A DNA stretch of 16,642 nucleotides, taken from contig SIBB01000027.1 in NCBI GenBank assembly GCA_009695395.1, forward strand, positions 1 to 16,642, written 5' to 3'. A program made the translations under genes and the position numbers. This DNA is from Pedosphaera sp. GTDB lineage: Bacteria > Verrucomicrobiota > Verrucomicrobiia > Limisphaerales > SXTU01. Under the pieces are notes generated by a model, which was not told the DNA's origin, did not search any database, and saw nothing but the letters and a program-made list of their open reading frames with translations. Of this stretch, positions 10,259 to 16,642 are shown piece by piece. Every line of letters begins with the position of its first letter. Within the stretch, counting starts at the first letter, position 1.

Positions 10259-11287
10259 TCAATGCATCCCGCTCGCCTTCAGCAGCGCCTCCTGCACCAA
10301 CTCGTCCTCCTCCGGAGTGACCGCGAGCGGCTTGCCGGCACGGACACACGCGGCCAGTTCAGCGAACTCCGGCACATAACGCTCATAGCGGGGAAAGTTG
10401 ATGACCTGGCTGCCCTTTTTGTAAGGCCCGGCCTCCTTCGCCAACTCCACCGTCAACACGGGTTGCTCGATGGGCCGCACGATGGCGACGCCGTTCGTGC
10501 CCTGAATCTCAAACGTCCGGTGGGCGCCCGCCGTGGGCTGCATCGTCGCGCTGCTGATGATGCCGATGGCACCCTTGAAGTCGAAGACGGCGACGCAGTT
10601 GTCGGCGAGCGCGTCGGCATCCTTCGCGTCGTGACGCAGCACGGGGGTGACCTTCGCGTGCTTGCCGAGCAGGCGCACGAGCGGGTCAACGAGATGGCAG
10701 CCCAGCTCATACATCGTGCCGCCGGCGATCTCACCGAAGGAGCGGCGCGATTCCCCGGAGATGTTGGTGTTGATGACGCCACGCACGAGATAGACATCGC
10801 CGAGCCAGCCTTTGCGCGCGGCTTCGAGCGCGGCGTTGATGCCGGGGTTGAAGCGCCACATATAGCCCATCTGCATGAGCACCTTCTTGTCGCGGGCCAA
10901 GCCGAGCAGTTCTCGGAACTCCGCGAGCGTCACGCTCGGCGGCTTCTCGAGGTGGATGTGTTTGCCTGCGAGCAGCGCGGCTTTCGCCAGCCCGGCACGA
11001 TCCTTCGCATCGGACTCCACGGCGATGACCTCGCTAGCGGCGAGGACTTGCTCCTGCGAAAGGATCTTCGTCCCGAGCTTCTCTGCCGCAGCACGCGCCT
11101 TCGGGTTCGGCTCGGAAACCCCGACGCACTCCCAGTCCGGGGATTCCAGCGCGAGCTTCACCTTCGACATCCCGTGCGAATGGCTGCACCCGAGGAAGCC
11201 AATGCGCACGCGACGCGGCTCGGCAGCAAGCGCTGGCAAGGCAGCGGTGGAAAGGGCGGCGGATTGAAGGAAGATGCGGCGGTTCAT
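10259..11287 (-). CDS. Tat-exported Gfo/Idh/MocA family sugar oxidoreductase
   Basis: I start at the ATG at 11287 (342 residues) because it gives the twin-arginine signal MNRRIFLQSAALSTAALPALA; a further 22 upstream codons are open but unlike the family. After the signal come the Rossmann strand RVRIGFLGCSHSHG (residues 27-38, an atypical glycine pattern), the family's HLEKPPS motif (112-118, with the EKP lysine) and GGTMYELGCHLVDPL (189-203, H198 and D201 at the catalytic region). Such exported members carry a tightly held NAD(P) and oxidise or isomerise sugars in the periplasm. It precedes the DUF1080 gene by 83 bp and is probably co-transcribed with it. The sugar and the carbon oxidised cannot be read from the sequence. 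Confidence 0.92.
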   Translation of the reverse strand: MNRRIFLQSAALSTAALPALAAEPRRVRIGFLGCSHSHGMSKVKLALESPDWECVGVSEPNPKARAAAEKLGTKILSQEQVLAASEVIAVESDAKDRAGLAKAALLAGKHIHLEKPPSVTLAEFRELLGLARDKKVLMQMGYMWRFNPGINAALEAARKGWLGDVYLVRGVINTNISGESRRSFGEIAGGTMYELGCHLVDPLVRLLGKHAKVTPVLRHDAKDADALADNCVAVFDFKGAIGIISSATMQPTAGAHRTFEIQGTNGVAIVRPIEQPVLTVELAKEAGPYKKGSQVINFPRYERYVPEFAELAACVRAGKPLAVTPEEDELVQEALLKASGMH

Positions 11288-11327
11288 GGCGCGGAGTTTT
11301 GCGGAATCAGGAGGGACGCACAAGCCT

Positions 11328-11416
11328 CGCGCAGCGGAGCGCGGCAGAAACATTGACGGGTCAGCGCGCTTACGGACGCGCTTTTTCTCCCGAGCCTTCT
11401 GCGGCGTGAACGCCGC
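11328..11416. repeat. Cluster of three short palindromes, one terminator-like on the plus strand
   Basis: Within 90 bp lie CGCGC/GCGCG around 6 nt (11328-11343), AGCGCG/CGCGCT around 8 nt followed by TTTT (11363-11386), and GCGGCG-TGAA-CGCCGC (11401-11416). The third starts 6 bp past the cNMP-protein stop and could mark the 3' end of its mRNA. The second has its T-run on the plus strand, where there is no upstream gene. The cluster resembles palindromic extragenic repeat elements. Confidence 0.5.
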
Positions 11417-11422
11417 GCTCCG

Positions 11423-12127
11423 TCAGCGAGCCGCGCGGCCCATGTTCACCGCGTCCCGCAGGCGCTTGTTGTCCGCGCGGATGCGGGCAGTGAGCGTCTT
11501 GCAGACGGCGACGAGGAAAGGCGTGGCCAGCTCGGGCGCTTCCTGCACGAGCTTCACGAAGTTACTGGGGGAAACCTTGAGCAGCACCGAGGGGCTGTTC
11601 GCCACCACGTCCGCCGAGCGCGGGCCGTGGTCGAAGAGGGAGATGTCGCCGAAGAATTCGCCGGCATGCAGCGTGACGAGGACTGTTTCCTTGCCTCCCG
11701 TGATCGTCCGCACGCGCAGCTCCCCCTCGAGGATGAGATACATCGCGTCACCGACTGCGCCCTGCGTCACGATCGTGTGGAACTGCCGGGCGTTCTCCAC
11801 CTCCATGAACTGCGCGAATCGCCCGAGCTGCTGGTCGGTCATTTCCCCGAGGATTTTCACGCGCCTCAACGCGCCCGGCTTGATGCCCGCGACGAGCGGA
11901 GTGTGAGAGACCGGCACGCTCCCGGGCGTGATGGCATTGAAGACAGAGCGCATCTCGGGCATTTTGCCGGCCTCGCTCCACTTCCCCTCATGGCAAACGA
12001 AAACCCACGTGTCTGTCACCACGCGCTCGTCCCGCACCCACTCGACCAGCGTCGGCATATCCACCGGGCCATAGACGACATCGTCCGTGGCCCAAATTTT
12101 GTAACCGACTTCTGCTTGATCACCCAT
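11423..12127 (-). CDS. GYF_2 domain fused to a cyclic-nucleotide-binding domain
   Basis: The 234-residue protein has two recognisable parts. Residues 8-58 look like a GYF_2 (DUF4339) domain: WATDDVVYGPVDMPTLVEWV, then TWVFVCHEGKWSEAGKMPEM. Residues 90-205 form a CAP-type cNMP-binding barrel: LILEGELRV, then the phosphate-binding cassette GEFFGDISLFDHGPRSADV. The cassette keeps the arginine (R170) but has aspartate (D161) where the glutamate that contacts the ribose usually stands. No helix-turn-helix follows, only a charged helix (about 208-234). There is no signal peptide, so it is probably a cytoplasmic sensor or adaptor whose partner binds the GYF_2 part. The ligand is not certain. It lies between argS and the Gfo/Idh gene, 132 bp from argS, probably with its own promoter. 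Confidence 0.85.
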   Translation of the reverse strand: MGDQAEVGYKIWATDDVVYGPVDMPTLVEWVRDERVVTDTWVFVCHEGKWSEAGKMPEMRSVFNAITPGSVPVSHTPLVAGIKPGALRRVKILGEMTDQQLGRFAQFMEVENARQFHTIVTQGAVGDAMYLILEGELRVRTITGGKETVLVTLHAGEFFGDISLFDHGPRSADVVANSPSVLLKVSPSNFVKLVQEAPELATPFLVAVCKTLTARIRADNKRLRDAVNMGRAAR

Positions 12128-12259
12128 GAAGTATTCGCTTGCTCAGTGCTTCCGAGTTAAATGCCGGAATGGCGTTTGCGACGCAATCCGAAACTACGTC
12201 ATTCATTGCAGAGCACGTCGGCATACGGCGAGGCAACCCTGACCCGCTAACAAGCCATC

Positions 12260-14029
12260 TTACATCTGCTCCGTCGTCTCGATGCCCAGCACTTCCAAGC
12301 CCTGCTTGAGCACGCGTCCCGTGAGGTCGCACAGCAGCAGGCGCGTGGCGCGCTCATCCCCCTCGGACTTGAGCACCGGGCAGCTCTCGTAAAAGCGCGC
12401 GAACACCCCGGCGAGGTCATAGAGATAATTGCAGAGGAAGTTGGGCCGGTATTCCTCCGCCACCGCCTCCAGCACGAGGCCGAAGTTCAAAAGCTGCTTG
12501 GCCAGCGCGATTTCGTCGGGTGCGTTCAGGCTAACCTCTGACCGCTGACCTCTGACCGCTGACTGCTCCAAGCTCTTTCGATGAATGCTCCGCAGCCGCG
12601 TGTAGGCATACAGCAGATACGGCGCAGTGTTGCCTTGCAGCGCCAGCATCTTGTCCCAACTGAACTGATAGTCGCTCTGCCGATTGGGCAGCAGGTCCGC
12701 GTATTTCACCGAGCCAAGCCCGACGATGCGGGCGATTTCCTTCCGCTGCGCCTCGGGCAAGTCCGGGTTCTTCTCCGTCACGACTGCGAGCGCCCGCTCC
12801 TCCGCCTCATCCAGCAAGTCGCCCAGCTTCACCGTGTCGCCGCTGCGCGTTTTGAAAGGCTTGCCGTCCTCGCCGAGAATCTTGCCGAAGCCGACATGGA
12901 TGAGCTTCACCTGCTTCGCCGCGTCCGACTGCCAGCGGGCGAAGGTGAGGAACAGCTTGCGGAAGTGCGGGGCCTGCCGGTCATCCACGACATACACGAT
13001 CTCGTCCGGTGCCCACGTCTTGAGCCGGTAGTCCACCGTGGCGAGGTCGGTGGTCATGTAGTTGAAGCCGCCATCGCTCTTGCGCACGAGCGCGGGGTCG
13101 GCCACCCACTCCCCGTCGCGGTTGACGAGAAACGGGTCCGACTTCGGCGGCAGCGAGCCGTCACTGAACACGCCCACCGCGCCCTCGCTCTCACGGGCGA
13201 GGCCGCTCGCGAGCAAGTCGTTCACCACCGGACCGAGCTGCGGGTTGTAAAAACTCTCGCCCAACGCGTGGTCGAACTTCACGCCGAGCCGTCCGTAAAT
13301 CGTGTCGAACTGCGCTTGCGAGACCCGAATCATCTCCTGCCAGACGGCGATGTTCTCCGCCTCGCCAGCCTGGAGTTTCACCAACTCCAGCTTCGCCTCC
13401 TCCAGCCGCGCGGGCGTCGCGTCGCACTCGGCGTTGATGGTTTTGTAGAGCCGCTCCAGCTCCGCGATGGCGTCGCGGGCCAGCGCGTCGCGGTCCAGGA
13501 GTTGCTTCCAGCCGAGCAACAGCTTGCCGAACTGCGTGCCCCAGTCGCCGATGTGGTTGTCCGTGACGACGCGGTGGCCGAGCAGTCGGAAGACGCGCTG
13601 CAATGCGTCGCCCAGGCCCGTGGAGCGGATGTGGCCGACGTGCATGGGCTTCGCGACGTTCGGCGAACTGTAGTCAATGACCACGGTGCGCGGCTGCGCG
13701 GCCTTGGCGAAGAACAGGTGTTCCCCCTGCGCGGCGGATTGCAACACGGCGGCCAGCGCGGCAGGTCGCACCCGGAAGTTGAGGAAGCCCGGCCCGGAGA
13801 TTTCCACCGCGGCGCAAATCTCGGTCACGTCGAGCTGCGCCTGCACCTGCTCGGCGAGCTGGCGGGGGTTGAGCTTGCGTTGCTTGGCGACGGCGATGAG
13901 CGCGTTGGATTGGTAGTCCCCGTGCCGCGCGTCCGGGCACGGCCGCACGAGCACGTTGGCGACCTCCGCGTCCGGCAACACGGCGCGGACGGCGGCTTGG
14001 AGACTAGCCTGAAGTTTTAGGTGCAACAT
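12260..14029 (-). CDS. argS: Arginyl-tRNA synthetase
   Basis: This class I synthetase charges tRNA-Arg. I start at the ATG at 14029 (589 residues), where family homology begins with MLHLKLQASLQAAV; 28 upstream codons are open but overlap the promoter. It shows the N-terminal Add-1 domain with HGDYQSNALI, the HIGH signature SSPNVAKPMHVGHIRS (HVGH at 130-133), the FKTRSGDTVKLGDLLDEA segment in the KMSKS-equivalent region, ALQGNTAPYLLYAYTRLRSI, and a DALR anticodon-binding domain ending LGIETTEQM. Between the catalytic core and the DALR domain, residues 490-500 (SAVRGQRSEVS) are encoded by an inserted heptanucleotide repeat, listed separately. The size is normal and the frame intact, so the enzyme should be functional. 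Confidence 0.97.
   Translation of the reverse strand: MLHLKLQASLQAAVRAVLPDAEVANVLVRPCPDARHGDYQSNALIAVAKQRKLNPRQLAEQVQAQLDVTEICAAVEISGPGFLNFRVRPAALAAVLQSAAQGEHLFFAKAAQPRTVVIDYSSPNVAKPMHVGHIRSTGLGDALQRVFRLLGHRVVTDNHIGDWGTQFGKLLLGWKQLLDRDALARDAIAELERLYKTINAECDATPARLEEAKLELVKLQAGEAENIAVWQEMIRVSQAQFDTIYGRLGVKFDHALGESFYNPQLGPVVNDLLASGLARESEGAVGVFSDGSLPPKSDPFLVNRDGEWVADPALVRKSDGGFNYMTTDLATVDYRLKTWAPDEIVYVVDDRQAPHFRKLFLTFARWQSDAAKQVKLIHVGFGKILGEDGKPFKTRSGDTVKLGDLLDEAEERALAVVTEKNPDLPEAQRKEIARIVGLGSVKYADLLPNRQSDYQFSWDKMLALQGNTAPYLLYAYTRLRSIHRKSLEQSAVRGQRSEVSLNAPDEIALAKQLLNFGLVLEAVAEEYRPNFLCNYLYDLAGVFARFYESCPVLKSEGDERATRLLLCDLTGRVLKQGLEVLGIETTEQM
12535..12562. repeat. In-frame heptanucleotide repeat inside argS
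   Basis: Four tandem 7-bp units alternate CCTCTGA and CCGCTGA, making two identical 14-bp copies; a decayed fifth unit, AGGCTAA, precedes them at 12528-12534. On the coding strand this reads TCAGCGG/TCAGAGG and adds the peptide SAVRGQRSEVS. It lies after the RSIHRKS helix and before the DALR domain, where family members have a variable linker. Confidence 0.75.
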
Positions 14030-14048
14030 GATTTCGGCAAAGGGGCGC

Positions 14049-14077
14049 AAGCTAAACACGCGTGCCGGGAGGGTCGA
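14049..14077 (-). promoter_or_regulatory. argS promoter (TCGACC, 17 bp, TAGCTT)
   Basis: On the minus strand TCGACC (14077-14072) is followed by 17 bp and TAGCTT (14054-14049). The -10 ends 19 bp before the chosen ATG at 14029, which predicts a leader of about 12 nt and supports that start over the longer frame. The arrangement matches the secA promoter in spacing, in the TAGNNT -10 and in distance to the start codon. Confidence 0.5.
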
Positions 14078-14105
14078 GCGCAAAGCCCGGCGAGGATGCG
14101 CGCCG

Positions 14106-14197
14106 GTGAGCAAGTGAGAAAGCTCGCGGGTGAGGAAGGAACGGCCACTGGCCCACGCTCACACCCTCACACTTTCCCGCCGGCTCACTTTCCCGCC
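14106..14197. repeat. Inverted and direct repeats between the FGE-like gene and argS
   Basis: GTGAG-CAA-GTGAG (14106-14118) is complementary to CTCAC-ACC-CTCAC (14158-14170), with an inner hairpin GGCC-ACT-GGCC at 14143-14153. ACTTTCCCGCC then occurs twice (14171-14181 and 14187-14197), 16 bp apart; the second copy is inside the last codons and stop of the FGE-like gene. A folded 3' end or weak terminator is possible, but there is no U-tract. Confidence 0.4.
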
Positions 14198-15324
14198 TGC
14201 GTCACACTGCGCACGCAGCGGAAGCCGGTGTGATTCAAGCCCGTGTCCGGCGAGGTCTTCATCCGCATCGCGGGACGGTAGCCCCAGCAATACACCTCAG
14301 TGCAAAGATACGAGCCGCCGCGCGTGATGCGCTTCCAAACGCCGGGTTCGTTCGGGTCGTAGCTCTCCTGCGGGCCTTGCGGGTTCTGCTTGGGGCTCTT
14401 CGCGTAGTAATCTGGCATATACCAGTCACTCGTCCACTCCCACACGTTGCCCGCCATGTCGAACAAGCCATAGCCGTTCGCCGCGAACTTGCCCACGGGC
14501 GACTGCAACTTGAAACCGTCCTGCAAGGTGTTGCCATTCGGGAACGACCCTTGCCAAATATTCGCCAGCCACTTGCCATCGGGTGTCTTCTCGTTGCCCC
14601 AGGTGTAAGTCAGCTTGTCCTTGCCGCCGCGCGAGGCGAACTCCCACTCCGCCTCGGTGGGCAAACGCTTCCCCGCCCACTTCGCGTAAGCCATCGCGTC
14701 GAACCACGCCACCTGCACCACAGGATGGTTCTCGCGACCTTTGATATCCGTGTCCGGCCCCTCGGGATGACGCCAGTTCGCCCCGGGCACGTAACGCCAC
14801 CATGCCATGTGATTCTGCAACGGCACCTCCCCGGGTGGCGGCGTGAAGACGATGGACCCCGGCACGAGCGCCTCGGGCGGTGCGTCGGGAAAATCCTCCT
14901 GCTTGGGTTTGCGCTCGGCGATGGTGATGTAGCCCGTGGCTTTCGCAAACTTCTCAAACTCCTCATTCGTGACTTCGTAGGTGTCCATCCAGAAGCCATC
15001 CACACTCACCTCGTGAATGGGCTTCTCGTCCGGCTGACCTTCCTCGGAGCCCATTTGAAAAGTGCCGCCCGGTATCCACCGCATGCGGTTCGTCCACGAG
15101 GAGTCACTCGGGTTCGCCGCGACGGTAGCCACCGGCGACCCCTTCGACGCGGGCGGCGCGTGGGCTAAACCCTTCGGCGTGTCGTTCCGGCGGGCGTAGT
15201 CCTTGGCCGCCTTCTTCGCCAAGAACGGCGAGACCAACCACACGAGGCCCACGACCACCACCAAGGCAGCCACGAACTTCCAAGTGCTGACGTGATGCGG
15301 GTTGGGTTTTGGCGACTGGCTCAT
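14185..15324 (-). CDS. Membrane-anchored formylglycine-generating enzyme (SUMF1/FGE) homologue
   Basis: FGEs convert a cysteine or serine in type I sulfatases into the catalytic formylglycine. The 379-residue protein has a short N-tail, one transmembrane helix (about 16-36, FVAALVVVVGLVWLVSPFL), a linker, and an FGE-sulfatase domain from about residue 80: MRWIPGGTFQMGSEE, DTYEVTNEEFEKF, RLPTEAEWEFASRGG, GNVWEWTSDWY, and RGGSYLCTEVYCWGYR (332-350 region). C341 and C346 have the same spacing as the two copper-binding catalytic cysteines of human FGE (C336, C341), and S338 matches S333, so this looks like a true FGE rather than a non-catalytic relative. Basic residues after the helix (KKAAKDYARR) leave the side of the membrane uncertain. 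No sulfatase gene is in the window. The WYL regulator gene ends 102 bp upstream. Confidence 0.9.
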   Translation of the reverse strand: MSQSPKPNPHHVSTWKFVAALVVVVGLVWLVSPFLAKKAAKDYARRNDTPKGLAHAPPASKGSPVATVAANPSDSSWTNRMRWIPGGTFQMGSEEGQPDEKPIHEVSVDGFWMDTYEVTNEEFEKFAKATGYITIAERKPKQEDFPDAPPEALVPGSIVFTPPPGEVPLQNHMAWWRYVPGANWRHPEGPDTDIKGRENHPVVQVAWFDAMAYAKWAGKRLPTEAEWEFASRGGKDKLTYTWGNEKTPDGKWLANIWQGSFPNGNTLQDGFKLQSPVGKFAANGYGLFDMAGNVWEWTSDWYMPDYYAKSPKQNPQGPQESYDPNEPGVWKRITRGGSYLCTEVYCWGYRPAMRMKTSPDTGLNHTGFRCVRSVTQAGK

Positions 15325-15333
15325 GCGGACAAC

Positions 15334-15375
15334 GTAAAAGGAAAATGGTAAAAGGAAAATGGTAAAAGGAAAACG
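15334..15375. repeat. Three 14-bp tandem repeats upstream of the FGE-like gene
   Basis: GTAAAAGGAAAATG occurs twice in tandem and a third time with one change (ending CG). Each unit can be seen as two related heptamers, GTAAAAG and GAAAATG. The array ends 10 bp before the FGE-like start codon, so it lies in the leader or promoter of that gene; on its sense strand it is pyrimidine-rich (CATTTTCCTTTTAC). Confidence 0.75.
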
Positions 15376-15426
15376 GGCAAATCTGTCGAAGTCGCTCCCG
15401 CCCGCTCACCTTTTTTCTTTTCCCAG

Positions 15427-16398
15427 CTAGCCGTGCCGCGCCGCCAGCTTCCTTGCGCCTTCACACACCAACTCCACCAGCTCGCGCGGCTGCAAGGCCA
15501 CCGCGCGCCCCGCCCAGGCCAGCACCCAGCGCTCCACTTCCACCAAGCTCGAGAGCTTCATCCGCAGCTCCAGCCCGCCGTCCGGGAGGTCCGTGGACTT
15601 TTGCGACGCGTGCCAGCGCTTCTCCCGGATGTAGTCCGCGATGGAGGCATCGAACCGGATGCAAACTTCAAACTCCCCCTCCGCCGAATGCACGCCGAAG
15701 CTGTCGCGCAGCCGCTTCTCCACCGAGAACTTCTGCGGCTTCGCAAAGGTCTTGCCCGTCTCCCGCACTTCCGAGATGCGCGCCGGCGCGAACGTCCGCA
15801 CATCCTTCCTCCCGTGATCGAACGCGAACAAGAACCACTCCCCGTTGATGTTCGCGAAGTGATACGGGTCCACGATGCGCCGGTCCGGCGCGCTCTGGCC
15901 GGGCTTGCGGTAAGCCAGCTCCAACTGCCGCCGCGCGGCCGTGGCCTTCGCCAGCACGTCGAACACGCCCAGGTTCAAGACCGGCTCCGCCGTCGTGCGG
16001 AACGAGATGGTCTGCTCCACATCCGCCAAGTTCAGCGAGATGGTGTCGGGCAACGCCTGCTCCATCTTTCGGATCGCCGAGAGCAGCGGCTTTTCAAAGC
16101 TCGTGCCGCGATACTGTTGCAACGCCTTCTCCGCCACGATCAGCGCGAAGAGTTCGCCCTCCGTGATTTGGAACGTGGGAAACGCACTGACCACCTCCGT
16201 GTAGTGGTATCCCTTGCGCGCCACATCAAATGCGATGGGCAGCCCCAGCCGGTCGCGCATGAACTCCACATCCCGGTAAATGGTCTTCGTCGTCACCTCC
16301 AAGTCCACCGCGAGCGAGGTCGCGTTCGGGTAGCCGCCCGCGTGCAACGTCTGGTGGATGCGCTGCATCCGCTCCAGCGGCGGGCGCGACTGCGGCAT
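15427..16398 (-). CDS. WYL-domain transcriptional regulator (HTH + WYL)
   Basis: With the ATG at 16398 the protein has 323 residues and starts PPLERMQRIHQTLHAGGYPN, the usual opening of the helix-turn-helix (about 7-55, with TSLAVDLEVTTKTIYRDVEFMRDRLGLPI). A WYL domain follows at about 140-215 (RRQLELAYRKPGQ, then IVDPYHFANINGEWFLFAFD), and a C-terminal WCX extension at about 240-318 (RFDASIADYIREKRWH). WYL domains are thought to bind single-stranded nucleic acid or small ligands and control DNA-damage, metabolic or defence genes; the target here is unknown. An in-frame ATG 24 codons upstream exists but adds non-homologous sequence. It precedes the FGE-like gene on the same strand and might regulate it, though nothing proves this. 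No defence gene adjoins it inside the window. Confidence 0.92.
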   Translation of the reverse strand: MPQSRPPLERMQRIHQTLHAGGYPNATSLAVDLEVTTKTIYRDVEFMRDRLGLPIAFDVARKGYHYTEVVSAFPTFQITEGELFALIVAEKALQQYRGTSFEKPLLSAIRKMEQALPDTISLNLADVEQTISFRTTAEPVLNLGVFDVLAKATAARRQLELAYRKPGQSAPDRRIVDPYHFANINGEWFLFAFDHGRKDVRTFAPARISEVRETGKTFAKPQKFSVEKRLRDSFGVHSAEGEFEVCIRFDASIADYIREKRWHASQKSTDLPDGGLELRMKLSSLVEVERWVLAWAGRAVALQPRELVELVCEGARKLAARHG

Positions 16399-16478
16399 CG
16401 AAACAGGCTTCTTCGGCACGCCCGCAGGATTGAGTAATCCGACGCGCAAGGCCAGCCGGGAAAAGGCCAAGGCCGCAG

Positions 16479-16599
16479 TCCCCCACCTTCACCGGCAAGG
16501 GGGAGACGGGAAGGCCGCTCAGCCCCGGCGGCCTCGGCCCTCGCGTCTCCCCCCTGCGGGGAGGTGCTGTCGGATGCCCCGTGGCTCACGGCGCATCCG
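16479..16599. repeat. Hairpin cluster in the 244-bp non-coding right end
   Basis: No gene is visible from 16399 to the window edge. Three GC-rich hairpins lie here: TCCCCC/GGGGGA around 14 nt (16479-16504), CTCCCC/GGGGAG around 5 nt (16547-16563), and the strongest at 16571-16599, a 7-bp stem CGGATGC/GCATCCG, a C-C mismatch, then CCGTG/CACGG closing a 3-nt loop. None has a T-run. The stretch looks like a palindromic extragenic repeat cluster, possibly marking the 3' end of a gene beyond the edge. Confidence 0.5.
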
Positions 16600-16642
16600 G
16601 CAACCCTCCACCCCTCTAGCTCGCGGCTGCCACCACCACCGG

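Noticed and set aside
12176..12186. Short palindrome TTGCG-A-CGCAA upstream of the GYF_2-cNMP gene as an operator
   Set aside because: Such an 11-bp palindrome is expected by chance in GC-rich DNA and no promoter could be placed around it.
15427..16398. WYL regulator as a sign of a phage-defence island
   Set aside because: WYL proteins often accompany defence systems, but the neighbours here are housekeeping and sugar-metabolism genes and no nuclease, toxin or effector is present in the window.
16616..16642. Possible C-terminus of an upstream minus-strand gene (PVVVAAAS then TAG)
   Set aside because: Eight simple residues at the window edge are not enough to support a gene; the bases beyond 16642 would settle it.

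Overview
The window is GC-rich bacterial chromosome with eleven genes, one of them cut by the left edge. The gene content points to the Planctomycetota-Verrucomicrobiota group, more likely Verrucomicrobiota. It holds a PSCyt1/DUF1549/DUF1553 protein next to a Tat-exported DUF1501 protein, Tat-exported sugar and amidohydrolase enzymes, a DUF1080 enzyme, and a long SecA with an insertion. Short 7-bp-period repeats are scattered through the window, and none of the eleven chosen start codons has a Shine-Dalgarno sequence. The taxon is inferred from these features, not from a marker-gene search.

Layout, left to right. (1) The last 18 codons of a plus-strand MFS sugar-porter-like transporter end at a bidirectional terminator hairpin. 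(2) A minus-strand pair follows: the large secreted PSCyt/DUF1549/DUF1553 protein, then the Tat-exported DUF1501 protein. (3) Divergent from it across 100 bp is a plus-strand pair: a Tat-exported amidohydrolase_2 enzyme and a LarE-type sulfur transferase. (4) From there to the right edge everything is on the minus strand: SecA, the DUF1080 and Gfo/Idh/MocA pair, a GYF_2-cNMP-binding fusion protein, arginyl-tRNA synthetase (argS), a membrane-anchored formylglycine-generating enzyme (FGE) homologue, and a WYL-domain transcription factor. The rightmost ~240 bp is non-coding and packed with hairpins.

How the genes may work together. Several products are built to act outside the cytoplasm: DUF1501, PSCyt, amidohydrolase, Gfo/Idh and DUF1080 all carry Tat or Sec-type signals, and SecA is the Sec motor. 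Gfo/Idh plus DUF1080 fits the recently recognised oxidise-then-cleave (3-keto) route of glycoside breakdown. The FGE homologue keeps both catalytic cysteines at the spacing of true FGEs, which predicts sulfatases elsewhere in the genome. SecA and ArgS are housekeeping genes, each with a recognisable promoter (TTGACG or TCGACC, 17 bp, TAGNNT) only about 20 bp from the start codon.

No gene-free stretch exceeds 300 bp. I saw no rRNA, tRNA, CRISPR array or insertion sequence. I found no convincing new defence or mobile system. The most unusual structure is the set of unrelated heptanucleotide-period repeats, one of which lies in frame inside argS.
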